Below are positions 1-50,817 of a stretch of DNA of 64,000 bases, piece after piece. Each line of letters opens with the position of its first letter. Within the stretch, counting starts at the first letter, position 1. This DNA comes from Lutjanus erythropterus (Eukaryota > Chordata > Actinopteri > Lutjaniformes > Lutjanidae): contig CM034605.1 in NCBI GenBank assembly GCA_020091685.1, positions 7,301,019 to 7,365,018 of the forward strand. Direction: 5' to 3'. Both the position numbers and the translations under genes were made by a program. The notes under the pieces were generated by a model. The model had not been told where the DNA came from. It searched no databases and saw only the letters and a list, made by a program, of their open reading frames with translations.

Positions 1-1243
1 AGTCCGAACTATCCATCGAAGTTTGGCTTTGCAAGAATATATGCCCACATATAGTCAGTGTTAGTCTGAGTGCTAGAACACTTTTCCCATGGCAAACTAA
101 ATGAGTGGGGCACATTTCCTCCCCCAAACCTTGTTCATCTTTATTGTGGTTTCCATAGGCAGCTATTATGGTGCTGGTAAATTGCTCTGTAATCAGTATG
201 CAGGGCCACCCTGATCATACACCATGCATGTGATGGGATAAAAGCACTAAACAGAGTTCCCTTTAAGACCTGTTTGTTGCTCAGCGGCTATGACTTTGAA
301 CCCAGGGTGAAGTTTGATGCGGGGATGTCACCTCTTAAAAGTGGTAATTTTCTTTTTTGGTCATTCCTTGTCTTTTTCTCTCTCTGCCTTTTTGCCTCTT
401 TCCCTCAATCTCTGCCTCTCTGCAGGATGATGGCCCTTAATTATAGTTTTGTCTTAAGGAAATTATGTATAGGTTGTAAGTGAATGCTTTAGAAGTCCTG
501 TTGACACACAAACCGCACAGTCTGTTACGCAACATCCCATCTTCAGTAGTGACTCCTGGGCCACACAGCAGTAGGGTCCCTACTGCTTTTGTTATTGCTT
601 AACACCTACTGGAAAACACTAGACTATTCCCAAATTCCAAAAGTGACCGTCTCTATTGTGTTGAGCACTTTCGAGACACAAAGACTTGTGACTATCTTGG
701 GACACTTGTCAACAGGCGGAACCACAACAATATGATCTTTGGAGGGGCCAGGAAAGACGAAAGATTGTGGTGGGTGGAGGAGCAGGAACAGGGCTGAGAG
801 GAGAAGGAGGAGGGGGAGATTGAGACATTTTTGAGGTCTTTGTTGCTTTCTTTAGTGGGTGTTTATGCTAGTGGTAACGAGCTGCAGCGTGGCCGGGCGG
901 CCGACTGGCTGGAGAGTGATGGGTATTTATGTTGTCCCTGAGAGGTTATTGCTCCAACCCCTGCTCCTGTCCCTGTCAAAAACAGGCAAGCATCGGCTAC
1001 TCTTACCTGCACATACTATTCCTGATGCTGGCATTTGTAGGAATGATGAGCTGCTTACACACACCTTTACAATCCTGTCCTTTAATGTCAGTGTACTGAT
1101 GTACCCATGAATCAATCAGCACTATCAGTTTGGTTCAGCAGTTACATGTATGAGTTACAACTGCATTAATTAATTCTTCTATTAATTATTCTTGGTGATA
1201 TACAGCAGATTAATAAATTACTTGAATAGAACTGAGACGCCAT

Positions 1244-1760
1244 TAAAGGAACAGTTTGACATTTTGGGAAAAGAGCTTATTTGTTTTCCGGCAAATAGAT
1301 AGACGAGAAGCTTATCTTAGCACAAAGATGGGAAAACATGGAAACTGCAAGCCTTGCTCTGTAAAATGGTAAAAAAAAAAAAATCTGCTTAACAGTTCCT
1401 CTAAATTAACATGCAAAGTCTCATTTGTTTAATCAGTACAAAAATCAAAGTGCAAAAATGACAACTGGTAGTTTTACAAGGGGTTACTGGTTGGTATGTG
1501 TCTTCTCTGCTGGGACCAGTAACTCCCTGGAGCCTCTGCCTGTTGCCTGGCAAGTGCTTAGAGCCAAGAAATAGTCAATATTTTGTTACCATTTAGTTAG
1601 AGAAGCTAGCAGTTTATGCTTGTTTCAAGTGTTTGTGCTAATTTTACCAGCTGCTGGCTGTAACTTTAGGCTATATTTAATCAACAGATATGGTGATATT
1701 GATCTTCTAATCTAACTGTCTGGCAGAAAGCAAATAGGCATCTTTACCCAAATCTTGGAC
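1244..1760 (+). repeat. Decayed TTAA-type MITE common in percomorph fishes
   Basis: The left end reads TTAAAGGAACAGTTTGACAT followed by TTTTGGGAAAAG, the start of a short non-coding repeat that I recognise from many spiny-rayed fish genomes. The body follows the usual order: a GGAAAC-containing part, a Cys/Leu-looking CTTGCTCTG part, then the sequence with TTTGTTTAATCAGTACAAAAA, then GTTGCCTGGCAA. The right end is decayed, so its boundary is approximate. It codes for nothing. Confidence 0.6.
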
Positions 1761-4111
1761 TTATGTCTCACGTTTAAACACTTTTCATACTGAAATGATA
1801 CGATACCTTGACTTTGATACTTTGACTTAGATTTTACCCAGGTTTCTCACTAACAGGCTATAACCGTTCAGTGTCAGTGGCATCCATATTTGTGCAGCTT
1901 ACTCAAACTATATGAGAATCTTCTGTTGAAGAACTGCATTTTAATCTGAACTATAAAAAATACTGGTAACAGATTATAGACCACATGTTTTGTATGTTGA
2001 TGGATGTCTGACAAGAGAAAACTAAATCATGTATCAAGTACAAACTCAGTGACCCAGAAAACCAGTTTTTCAGTTTTTTTCCACACCCTTAGCTTAAGCA
2101 ACAACCGTTTTAGTTGATGCAGGTTTGCAAAGACACTCACTTATGTGCCTGCAGCAGTATGCCTTATCTCTTTTTTAAGTGTCTCTCACTCAATCATGTG
2201 ACCTGTGTATCCTCTGATCTGCTTGTGACCAGAGGTTGTCATGTATCAGGTCATACGACAGCCAAAATACCTCTTATAACCTTGTGCGTTCTGACCTACA
2301 ATGCCTCTAGTCGCCACTTCTCACCTCGCTCCAGTCAGCATTGACTGAGCCGCCACCCCCCAAACTTCAATCTGAAATCTGGCAAGGTACCAGCAATGTG
2401 ACTTAGGTTATGTGCTGCTGGAGGTGAGGATTAACTGAGCCCAGGGGCTGGCGGTTGTAGTTGCTGATGTGCTTCAACCACGACAGCCCCGCGAACTTTG
2501 ACCCTCTCCTCCGTCATCAGTCATCGTCCATCACCCTGAAAGAGACAGAGCTGCTTTTGTCTGCCTGTGGACGGACTGGCCTCAGCTGCTTTTTTCTCAC
2601 TTAAGAAGCCCACTTGGGACAAGTCACTGCCATTTTGTAGTTGTCTGTGTTTAAGATTAGGGTACATGAAGTGAAACACTCTTTGTTAGCTGGAGGAAGC
2701 AATGATAAGATTAAAACATGGGACGGACAGGGTCATAGCCAGTTAAGCTGTCAGAAAGTGATAGATTCTGTTCTTGGAACAAAGTAGCCAGTATGTTTTC
2801 ACCACTGCCAGGACTCTGTTAATCTGATATTATTATTGAAATCCAAACTTAGATCTAGTCCAATTTCAGTTGTTGCAGGAATATCTAAAGCCTGGACAAA
2901 AAAACACTGGACCAAAAAAAACTGTCTTTTGTCTTAAGTGGGAAAGGGAACAGTTGGCATTCACTCCCAGGTTAAATGACTCTACAGGAGTCAAAGGTGT
3001 TAATCAGCTCCAGATCCAATCAGCAGTGATGTCAATAGGACATTTGGCTAAACACACTAACTTTGGACCCTTTTCCATGAAGGCGATGAAGGTTTGTCGC
3101 CTATTTTGCTCCTTTTTCATACACATCTGCTTTTTGCCTCAGTTTGACTTAGTCACTTAGTCAGTCCAGCACAGCAGAGATTGAACCTGCTTGAAGGTGT
3201 GTGAAGATGAAGCACTCGTCTTTCTTCGAGCGCCTGAACAGTGGTTAAACATCTTACTTCTGGTAAATCATTCGCAGTAAAAGTCCTGCTACTGAAAGCC
3301 TTATTAGAAAGCAGAAAAATTGCAGAAATTTCATCAGTGCTAACTCAACAAGACCCTTATTAGCTGAAAGCGAACATGAAACAGTAAAATAAAGCAGACT
3401 TTCAAAAATCATTTTCTCTCTGCTGTCCTGTACAGACATCAGTTGAGTCTTGGCTTTCCAGCACACATCAGAAAAAATACAGAAGGGCAAACTCATCTAA
3501 TGACAATGGAAAAAGGGTTAATTGTTTATTTTAGTGGGTTTAGCCATGTTTAAAAAGATATGCATTTCGGTGTAAAACAGTTAAAGTGTCTAGTGTTCGG
3601 CGTGATGACATCTAATGTCACAAACAGCCTCTGTAGTCTAATTTAGCCACTTGTTAGTAACCATCTTTTCTGAGACATGCGCAAGCTTCAAAATTCACAA
3701 GTGGGGTATTTACTGAGGTATTTTATGCCTTAGAACAAGACATGAAAATCTCTTCAGTTTGTTTTAACCTCAAACCTTATTTCAGGCATCTAACCAAAAA
3801 CCCATTCTGGAAACTTCTCGACTTGGAGTCGAGGGAACCAGAGTTACTAATATGCCAATTCATTTCCAGGTTTTAGGACTCAGTTTTGCAGCACTCTATA
3901 TCTAAGAAACTAATGCCAGTATGTTGAAGCATGGCACATTAAGGCAGATCTTTTTCCCTACTACCAGTTTTTCTTTTAAGAGTGAAGAGTCCTATAGAAA
4001 GCTGTACGTTGTTTACTGTTCTCAGATGAGGACAGAACATACTCCATGGGGAGATGTACAGCACCATTGTGTAACTCCTATCCCCAGTTCCCATTGGAAG
4101 GGCCAGCCCAA

Positions 4112-4129
4112 TGTGTGTGTGTGTGTGTG
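4112..4129. repeat. (GT)n microsatellite
   Basis: This is a short uninterrupted GT tract. A second, imperfect GT-rich tract lies at about 4423-4479. Confidence 0.9.
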
Positions 4130-7100
4130 CAGGCTTTGTTGTTGTGCTGTGAAGTCATGCATTAGGATAGCTTAGCAGTCGCCGAGAGGAGCTTTTTCTT
4201 TCTTTCTAATTACAGCACAGCCTGGTCCGGCCAGAGACCATTGTGCTGCAGTGCTGTGAATTCCCACAATGGAGCTGCTCAGCGGAGAACAATGAGTCAA
4301 ATTCCTGACCGTTCCCCACAGGTTCAGAGGCTGAGCTGACAAATAAAGACAGCAGAGTTACAGTGGCTTGGCTATTCTACACCCAGTAGCTTTCCCACTG
4401 GTCACCCCAGTGGGGATATTGGTTTGTGTTTGTGTGCGTGTGTGTGTTTGTGTGTGTCCCTGTTTGTGTATGTGTGTGTTACAGGGTGACTACAGGGAGC
4501 ACAGGGAGGGGTCAAAAGATGGGGGAGGCGAAGAGGAGGGAGCTTGTTTCGTTCTTTCTGTAGGAGGTGAAAGACTGTTCGCTCTTTTCTGGTGTAATCA
4601 AACCCCTGAGAACTAAAAGTTGGCAACCAAAAGCTGCACTGAAAGCATTGTTGATTGAAAGTGATCAACATTTTTTCACTGAACTTGAGTAAGCTGTCGT
4701 GCACGAACCCATTTGCTGGTCTGATGACTTTTTCATCACACAAACGCAGTAGCTCCTGAGCTATCATGTACTTGGCCGCATCAAACACAATCTGCTGTTT
4801 TTGTGGGAAATGCTGAGATTATGACAAGAATAGCTCAGCCATTTGCAAGCGGAAGGGTTCTGTTGTTTACATTGCCAAAAATGTGTGCTTACACAGCCTT
4901 TAAGTAGGCTGCAGAGCTCCAAGGCCTCCAACAGGGTCCGGTTCCACTTGTTGCATCCAGACTGGAGTATCTGGGATTGTTGCTTTCCCAGCTGTCCAGA
5001 AATATGCCTGTGTGTGCGTACGAGGATGCATCTATACACTGAAACTGTTGTGTTGATAACCTGTTCTACAGTGTTTACTGAATGGGAGATGGTGGGTGGC
5101 AAGAGAGACCCCACAGTGAACAGCAGGTGCCATACTGCACCACACAGACAGGCACCTTCTATTCTGTATTTGCTTATTGGTCACAGACTTTGGCAGATTT
5201 CATACAGGAGTGGTCTGTTTTTAACTGTGAAAACTGGTAGGCCTACTACTACCAGTTTGACTGTGTTAGATTGTAACAGTTTTTGACGTGCAATGCTGTG
5301 GTTTGTAGTGAGATTGAATGTGATTGTTTCATGTTAGTAAGCAGGATACATTAAAAACATCTTAACAGATTTGTTGCCATTAGTTCCTGATAAATGACCT
5401 AATCAGTTTTTAAAGAGGAAGAAGCAGATGAGCCAGTATTTCTAATGAAAAAATGTTTTAGATGACCATGTATTCAGTCATATTTGTGCACCAGTTTCAT
5501 CATTACATCCCCCAAAAACAAAGTCTAAATATTTTCTTACTGTGGCGTTTCTCATTTTACTTTTACATTTTTTGCCAAAATAGGTAACATTAGTATATTC
5601 TCAGAACTCTGTTACACTGTCACAGTGTCTGCATCAGCTTCATTTTGCAAGAGATTTGCAGAGTTTTCACAAAACGGCTGACTCTTCTTTTTAGTTCTGT
5701 TCAATTTTGAGAAACTGAGCCTTAGTTGATTGAGAAAAACTGTAAGCTGTAGAAAAAACCCCTGTAAACTTCAAGAATGCAGTACAATAAGATGATTTCT
5801 TAGCCTTTTAGTGCTTTCTAGTGTGCTATTTATCTCTTTAGCAATATTATGAAAATTCCACCATAAAATAAGTCAACAACAACAACAAAAACTTGTCTCA
5901 AGTTGTATATGAACTTTATCAGTTTATTGTGTTAATTGCAAGATTGCACCAGACTTTCATGTCTAGCATTGGTATAATTTCAGAAGTAACATTCCAGTAT
6001 CGAGTATCGGCCTGATACTGCACTCAAACTACTTTGATACGACTTCATGAGAAAGTAGCTCCTTCAACAAAAGTAATTTGATAGATCGTGTAAAGAACCA
6101 ACACAATGCTGAGTTGAAGGAGTTTGATAATGTTAGCAGCAGGAAACAGCAACAACAATAGTTTGTTTTTTTCAGTCATTCTAAGAACTGTAGTGGTATT
6201 ATTAAGTAGTCAAAAGTCATACTTGTGTTTAGTCTGGAAAGAAAGTGGTATCATTGCAGCCCCAGTCCTGTCTGTCAAACTTGTAATCACTATGAACTTT
6301 GGGGGGCAATGAATGTTTTTGGCCATGCGATTGCATGTGACATTGGTGGTGCTGTGTGTCTGTGCCTCTGCTCCACAGTTACACCCACTTGCTCTGGTTT
6401 GAGGACATTTGCCAAGTGGTTCACACAGAAGCCATAAAACTCCAAAGCGTTTCATCCTGCACAGCCTTTTGAAAAGCATTCACACAGTCCTCCCTTGTGC
6501 CTCCCCCCTCGCTCAATTCACAATAACGTGACACTCTATCTCCTTTACTGGTTACTCTAGCTTTAATGAAAATTGATAGTCTCTCAGACATACACACACA
6601 CCCCCCAGCAGCTATTGATCGAGGCCCAATAAATGTTTTATAAGCCCTACTGTAAGGGCACCCCTCTTTTATTCAGAAGGTGTCAATGGATGGGTCCAGA
6701 GGGAGAGATTGCTGTGGCATCTTTCTCTTAGGGCCTCTGAATTCAGTGGGAGAGTAATACATTTTCTCTGTAGCACACATTTACCCCTGTTCTCCACACA
6801 TCACTGGTCCCATTAAAGTGGTAGGTGTCTTTCTCCGGTGTACGTAAACACACTTACAATTGTTCCAGCTCAAAGCCAATGCAGATCAGTTTGGCCCTGA
6901 GAGAGACCTGGGATTTCTAAACTCTCTGAAGTCTAACTTCAAGGATCTGGGACAGGATATGTGGGGAGAAAACATTTGAATGAATGGATGGAAAAGTGAA
7001 AACACTCTAGAAAAGAGGATACACCCTTCATTCATCATTTAGGGGATGCAGATACATTCCTCCCACCATTACTCTCCATACTGTGTTCCCATATCTAGTC

Positions 7101-7944
7101 TGTCTGAATGATGTTGTGTGGTTTTACAACAGCCAAGCTAAAAAAAAACACACAATGTAAGCCTCAGCAAGTCTTATTGTAAGCTGAACCACAAGTTTCC
7201 CTGGTGCCTTTTCTTCTGGCTGTTGAGGAGTGTGGCACTGTTCCAGAGGAAATGCCTTTTTACCCCAGCAGGAAGGAGAAACTTTGCCCCCTCTGGATCC
7301 AAGTCTTTGTTTTCATCTGATGGCATTAAGCGACTGGCCCAGTGTTTGTGTTTGTGCTGCTGTGGGTTCAGCCCAGAGCTCAGCCCCTGTAAGTCTTAAC
7401 AATGTGAAGTGGATTCCCTTGCAGAGCGCTGGCCAGTCAGGGGTTAAGCTTAAAATTCTCTGAAGTCTTGCCGTGGAATTAGCATGCCAGGGAATGAGAA
7501 AAATCTGATGAGGCTAACTGGACTTGACTTGTGCGAAGGCTAATGGTTAACGAGTCATGATGGAATTTCCCTTTGATTCAGTGGAGATGACTTGAGCTCT
7601 GACAGATATTTTTTCAAGGAGTGAAAATGCTTTCATAAGTGAACTTTGATGCCATAATGGAATTTTAATGGCCTTGGAGGGAGTCCTCTGTAGGTAGTGT
7701 GAGCCTAAGGGCTATACAATGCAGCATCAAGTGTAGTGTTATTGAAATTTCTACATTTAATGTATCTCAAACGGCTGCAGCACCAGTATCTCAAGGAATC
7801 AAAAAGCAAACATGGCTGCTATTTGTTTAGCTTTGTTAGCATGGTACTGAAATCTATTTATATCTATCTATGCAGTGTTTTAGATTGATCCACATACAGA
7901 AAAGTACCAAAAATATCAACCAGCTTTTTTCAAATAACAAGTCA

Positions 7945-8375
7945 ACATTCAAGAAAATGTATGAGAGCACACTCACTAAGTGTTTGGAAACTGAGGGTGT
8001 TAATTATTGAAGAAAGCGATATTATTTCCCATTCTCGCTTAATATATAACCTCAGGTGCTCAACAGTCCAGCGTTTCTATTGTCAGATATTGTGCTTCAT
8101 AATGCGCTACACATTTTCAATTGGAGACGGGTCTGGACTGAATTGTCTTGCCGAAATAAGCAGGGACGACCTTAAAGAAGACATCATCTGGATGGCAGCG
8201 TATGTTGCTCCAAAACCTATATGTTTCTATCGGCATCAGTGGGGCCTTTGGAGAACAGTTAGCCATGATGCCATCACAGATGCTGGCTTTGTGCTGCCAA
8301 CAATTTGGATGGTCCTTTTCCTCTTTAACCCAGAGGATACAGCATCCATGATTTCCAGAAACATTTTGAAATGTG
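7945..8375 (-). mobile_element. Tc1/mariner-like transposon relic, internal fragment
   Basis: The stretch aligns by eye with the interior of the longer element at 48505-49946. Shared landmarks are TTTGGAAACTGAGG, TTCATAATGCGC, GGGTCTGGACTG, GATGGCAGC, CTCCAAAACCT and GGTCCTTTTCCTCTTTA, in the same order and orientation. The transposase-sense strand is the minus strand. Both ends of the element are missing. The plus-strand open frame of about 167 codons across it (7961-8464) is a shadow of this relic and not a gene. Confidence 0.7.
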
Positions 8376-9539
8376 AACTTATAATATTGTTAATATTTGG
8401 TGTTAAATTAGATAATAGATTTCTATTAGTGAAAAACCTTAGTTTTCAGGTTGTATTTGTGTAACGTGTGTGCTCTTCATGTATATTCTGCTGCTCTGAT
8501 ACATGCCATCTTCTTTGGTCAGCATTTCACTACCATGACGCACACACATACATACTTCTTAACCTTATGCATAATCTCGGCAACACATGTACAGACTGAG
8601 TGTCACAGAGGCATGAAGATATGAAGTGTCATTCAGAGAATTGGCTCATTGACCAGAAAACACACCCAGTGGGTCACTTATACTACATGCCCTACATTTT
8701 ATATAGATGCATTTATCTCCTGTTAAGTTTCATGACCCTAAAAAAAGTAAAGCTTTTTGTGACTTGAATGTCAAACTGAAAATGGATCTGCCAAATCCTG
8801 TCTCATACTGAAGAATATTTTGTGTGTGTGGCATGGTCAGAATGAGTGAGTGTGTCTTTCAGCTGACAGGTCTTTCAGAAAAGCAGGGCACAGGGCCATG
8901 TATCTGCAGCTGCCCCCTCTCTGTGCGCTCTTTGATGGGGAGAGAGACGGTGTTTACTTCTACACCCACCACAGCTAGACACACACACACAAAGGCTTGT
9001 CTTGTCTCAACACTACTTGAAGATCCACTGAGGCACACATTGCGTGCATAGGGAGGGAATGTTTGTGAGTTTGTTGATGGCAGTGTACTGTATACAACTC
9101 ACTCAACTGTATCAGAAGAGCCTGCTGGAGTGCACTACAATACACAGTATATTCATGTGAGTTACACCCTTGCGTGTTCAATGACCAGAGCAGTTGCTAG
9201 TGTAACGGTCCATCTCATTTGTTATTGCTCCAAATAGTAGCAAGAGGATATCCCTGGCATGGGCACATTTATTGAAACACACCCACACAGACACACACAT
9301 CCATACACTCACAAATATAGCCGTCCATTGTTTAACCAGCTCAACAGACTTAGAGGTCTCAACCGTTACTGTTTATAGTGTGTTTGTCTAGCAAAGATAG
9401 CAGTCACACCTGTTCCTTATCTGCACTGTGTGCACGTGCACACAGACACACACACACACACTTTTAGGACACATGACAAATGACACAGTACTACTTTGGC
9501 CCATTTTTTTTAATTGGGGCAAAGAGTTCTTTCAAATGA

Positions 9540-29691
<20,152 letters not shown>

Positions 29692-30099
29692 TGATGCGCT
29701 TCCTGTCCGGGGCTTCCTGTTCCTGTCTTGTGTCCTTCCTCAGTGCCTTTAATTTTTAACGTCCAGCTGTTGTTTTTAGCAGCTTCGGGCTTTCTCACAC
29801 TCCTCTCTCCCCAAACCTCCATATTTCCCTGGTGTTACTACTACTACCAACTACTACTCCTCAACCAAACTTGCTTTTGTGGTACTCACTACTACATTAC
29901 ATCATCACCCCTTTAACACTGCCCACAACTCTCCTCGTCTACTGACTACAAGTCCCATCTCTGCCTCAAGAGGATACAGTCTGTTCAGGTTTAGGACACT
30001 TTGGCCTTGTGTGCTGTTTTTGGATTCCTCTGTACATATTTAACTTATGTCATGTTTTGAGTTGAAATGTATGGAAGCCGAGAATAGCAGTGGTTGTAA

Positions 30100-30595
30100 T
30101 TTTTTTTTTTATGCCATTATCTCGAGATCACAGGTTATTTTTTTCTTTATCTCGGGTTAAAAAAAGTTAATTTTCTCGTGATAACGGATTAATTTATCTC
30201 ATTATCTCAAGAAAACAGAAGGCAGGTTTCCCCAAGATAATGAGACAAATGAAGGACACCAGTGAATTTTCAGCCAAGCTAGTCTTTTCCTGATATGACA
30301 ATTTGAATGTTATCTCTGATAGAAAGAAACAATGCAATTTCTGTGTGTGTCAGACCTTGATTGACGTACACTCTGATGTGTTGATCAATAATGGGTCTTC
30401 CTTGATCTGATGTTTTCAGCTTAAATCAGTTGCAACGGGTGTCAGGACGTCACCTATGCATGCTGGCATGGCACGCCTGATCTCTGAGAAACATTAAACG
30501 CAATAAGACAAAATTACCTTTTGTCTTGATTATGTCTCGAGATAACAAAGCTAGCTTTCTCTATGAAGAAATAATTAACTTGTGATCTTGAGTGA
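30100..30595 (+). repeat. ATCTCGAGAT-type MITE
   Basis: The left part reads ATTATCTCGAGATCACAGG and the right part ATTATGTCTCGAGATAACAA. Repeated TATCTC/GATAAT words between them make the ends mutually inverted. A short related piece occurs at 43309-43321. Confidence 0.55.
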
Positions 30596-30596
30596 G

Positions 30597-30875
30597 ACTG
30601 CAATTAAGTTACTTTCATTGTTGATTAATCTGTTAATTATTTTTTGATCAATCAATTAGTTGTTTGATCTGTGAAATGTCAGAGAATGGTGAAAAAATGT
30701 CAATCATGTTTCCCAAAACCCAAGATGATGTCCTCAAGTATCTTGTTTTGTCCACAAACCAAAGTTTATTGTCACAGAAGAGTAAAGAAACCAGAAAATA
30801 TTCACATATAAGAAGCTGAAATCAGAGTTTTTGTTTTTTTCCTTAAACAATTAATTGTTGCAGTTCTACTCTCAC
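30597..30875 (+). repeat. hAT-like MITE (AATTAATCGATTAA family)
   Basis: It begins ACTGCAATTAAGTTACTTTC and ends AACAATTAATTGTTGCAGTT. The interior TGTCAGAGAATGGTGAAAAA, TCTTGTTTTGTCCACAAACC and AAACCAGAAAATATTCACA is the usual order of this family. Confidence 0.65.
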
Positions 30876-32614
30876 AATAATGCCATTTAAAAAATATTGC
30901 AAGCATGGCCATCCTCGGCTTCTGTAGAAATGCTCTGTGGTACCTTTATTTAATACTTCAGAAAACTTGCCTGGTATCACTTCAGCTATTTGCTTATTTT
31001 GATTTTATTTGCATAAATAAGTTATAAAAATGAAACTAAGTGAAACAAACAGCATATTTTGTTAGTGAAACTGTGCTTTTACATGTTTTTCTTTTTCAAA
31101 TGAAACTTTTGTGATCAGTTAGTTACATTTCCCTCTGCCAAAGGTTGCCTCTTGTAAGCTATGCATAAAGATTTTTATAGTCACTTTAGTTGACAATGCT
31201 GCATCGGATGGTAAAAGGATGTTTATATCTTGTCACTGGCAAATATTTGTGCTGGTTTTAAAGCTATGCACTCTATCCAGTAAACTTTTATACCCTGTGT
31301 TTCAGTTTACTCTGCAATTACCCACCTAAAGGGCCTATACATGCAGCTTGTGGGCGGTAATAAATGGTCTTTCTAAGCCAGTGTTTTGAACGAATCTTTT
31401 AGGACACACGGGTCAAACGGCCTTGTATTAGCTCATGCTGTGGAAAAACCACAGATCACAAGAGACAGAATGACAGTATTATTTAAGAAAATACAGGGAA
31501 GAAGTGTTTGTTGTTGCTTTATCTGCCTTTTGTAAGTTTTGAATAGCGTTTTATTAAAATTTGCAGTTCATGTCAGTGATCTTTTGTATTGTCTTTATTT
31601 TACCATTGGGTGTGGAATTACTGCTGTAATGTAGGGTGTGGGGTGATATTTCTTTCTGACAACTGTTTTGCTAGTATCAGTTTACACACTGAACAATTAC
31701 ATATTTTTATCATAACAATGTTGGTAAAGGGCAGCTTTAGTCATTAACTTCCACTTTTCTTGAGCTGTCTGGATTTCTAGCCTGCTTTGACCTTTGAGGT
31801 GAACCCTGCTTCTATTTTTTAAGCATGCGGTGAAAGGGGATAGCTAATGCCACGGTACCTTTTCTCTGTGTCTCAGATGGTGATGCTTATGTAACTACTT
31901 CTCTCTTTTGATGAACTTTAAATTCCAGCTGGGAGACCATATGGTCAAAGCAGGTTTTCCATCAGGGGCTCTTATTTCTGCACATATGTTGCCTTTTAAA
32001 CATTTAAAAGCCAGGTTAGGGTTACTTTGCCTGACAGCTTGTTTGCCATTTTCACTGACTTTGAAGAAGCGTTTGCCTGGAAGGGATCAGCACCTTTCAT
32101 CATTGAACTGAAGAACAACCCACCACCTCTTTCCTCTTTGCTTGTGTTCGTGTGCATGATTTTACTGATCAAGATGGGCATCTTTTCTTATCTCTCCACC
32201 TCTTCTTCTTCCCTGTGTCTTGCTCTGCCCAAGCTTGCCAAGCTAGAGTCGCCTGCGGTCCTCACTAATTTGCACTTTCTGAAAGCCTGTGGTCTGCCTA
32301 AATACTACCTGCACTGTGTTTAACCCACTGCTAAGTTTGCTAACCACTAACATGTCCTGTCTGCACCTCACAAATGGGAATGAATTGTTGGTAGACTGTG
32401 CATGTGGAATAATTATTTGTTAACTGATCATCAATCACAGACAGAGACATATGAATGTGATGAATGTTTTATTCACCATTTCTTTTTTCCTGTTCTGGAG
32501 AGGAGGTACATTTTGTCATAACACAGAATTAGCAGGAAACAATTACCTGTAATCAAGTTCACATGCCATTAAATGTGACCATAATTTAGATGCTTACAAG
32601 ACATGTTTTACATT

Positions 32615-33391
32615 TTAAGGGGTAGTTCTGATTTTTTTAAAATGGGGTCAAATGAGGTACTTATCCACTTACTACCTACAATAGATGGTGTTTGGCATGC
32701 GTATAGGTGTTCCAGTAGTGTTCCAGTATAGGAATATAAGATTTACTGTAAATGTGCTGCTGTGGACAGCAAAACATATTTTGGCTACTAAAAGACATCA
32801 GTTTAAGTGAATGTTACTTTGCCATAAGACAGTCTTTTCTGTCAGGAAACTGCTTTTATATATGCCAAATGTCACTCTGTCCAAACTCTATAGGTGAAAT
32901 CAGTCATTTTACCTTGCAGAAAAGAGAGCTGCTAGTCTACCGCTGCCTTGATCATTTAGTTTCTTTGCATCATTGTGTGACTTCAGTGAATCTGAACCAA
33001 CATTTTAAAACACAGATGTCACACAAACAAACTAACAGATTGAGGCAGCAGTAGACCAACACCTCCTGTGTTTTGTGAGGTAGAATTACTGTTTTTGTCA
33101 AAGAAGTATGGTTTCTTTAGAGGGAGTGATACAAAGACTTGTATAATGGTGTTTTTCTGTTGGAAAAGGTCGTTTGATGGCAAGATAAAGCAGTGAAAAT
33201 ATTCTAAATATAGTGTACGCTCCAACAGATTTTGCTAAAATACTTTTGCTGCTGACCCCATCCACAGCACTACAATGTTTCCTACACTGGTGCTGCCGCT
33301 GCTTCTCCAAACTGGAGTTGTGCTGCCTGGCAGTTATTGTTGCTAACATACATAAGTACCTCACTCCCACTTTAAAAAACTATCCCTTTAA
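32615..33391 (+). mobile_element. Fold-back (long inverted repeat) MITE, copy B, both ends present
   Basis: Termini are TTAAGGGGTAGTT on the left and AACTATCCCTTTAA on the right, compatible with TTAA targeting. Further in, ATGAGGTACTTATCC faces AAGTACCTCACTCCC. GAAATCAGTCATTTTACCTT and CTAGTCTACCGC on the left arm face GTAGACCAACACCTCC and GAGGTAGAATTACTG on the right arm. The interior contains no transposase-like frame, so it is non-autonomous. Confidence 0.75.
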
Positions 33392-33585
33392 CATCAAGTA
33401 TTACTTAACGTCATGTTGGGTGTTAACAATAAGCAAAAACACTAAAATAATCTTACAATGACTACCCTCAAACTCTATCTTTAAGGGTATTTTGGTGTAT
33501 CTCAGTCGGACAAAGGCTTTCAGAGCAACTATATCTAAATAGTTGACTCCGTCTTTGTTAACACATGAATCTTTATGTATCGCAG

Positions 33586-50211
<16,626 letters not shown>

Positions 50212-50811
50212 AGACTCCTCATGACTGGTTTTATTGTGTCCAGAACTCACATACTGTGGATACACACACACACACACACTGCTGTTTTCAATTGAGAGTA
50301 CTGTTTCATATCAGCGGACTTTACATACTTTTAAACTTCAAGTAACTGGATAAATGAAGAAGAGTGTTTTTAGTTCCTAAATGGAGATGGAGCAAATATT
50401 ATATGATTAGCAGATCACATTAAAATGTGAAACATGTCTTAGTATTACTTTTACTGGTTGATTTGTAAGATTAGCTCATTTTACAGATGGTTGTTTTCAT
50501 GTTGTAATTCTGTGAACCTATGCATAAGTTGTTTTAATATTTGGAATGATGGAACACATTGAAATAATGGACCCATTGTTCTCTGCATGGAAACACTTGT
50601 TTTACAGTATGTTTTATATATTTTGGTTTCATTAGTAGTGAAGCAATTTTTTTTAATTATTTTTAGTCAATTATTGGTGCCATGCACCACCACTGCTTGT
50701 TACACATGTTTTACAGCAGCTGTTTTGAGTGATTGATGTGTGTTGTTCATCGTAGAAATGACATCATCATACTCATCATGAAGACTTTCCAGACTGAACA
50801 TGCACTAGCAG

Positions 50812-50817
50812 AATAAA
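50812..50817 (+). terminator. ipcef1: Polyadenylation signal AATAAA (proximal)
   Basis: The canonical hexamer lies about 600 bases after the stop codon, followed by T-rich sequence. Confidence 0.55.

Larger units (their letters stand above)
29692..33585 (+). other. cnksr3: Intron of the long isoform / possible 3'UTR of the short CNK3 transcript
   Basis: Downstream of the stop at 29691 this is either intron or, in the short transcript, 3'UTR. Transposon-derived repeats fill 30100-30595, 30597-30875 and 32615-33391. Several TTTATT-rich parts exist, but I could not single out a polyadenylation site for the short transcript. Bases 31880-32330 have longer plus-strand frames without a recognisable domain or good splice sites. 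Confidence 0.7.

Noticed and set aside
4402-5286. Open frames of 116-147 codons on both strands.
   Set aside because: No splice-site support, domain or known family was seen. They include GT-repeat translations and have no strand preference.
7961-8464. A 167-codon plus-strand open frame.
   Set aside because: It lies over a transposon relic shared with 48505-49946 and is the antisense of the transposase side.
31908-32323. Open frames of 67 and 98 codons in the intron after the CNK3 stop, tested as an extra exon.
   Set aside because: No consistent acceptor and donor pair in phase with the flanking exons, and no resemblance to CNK or IPCEF1.
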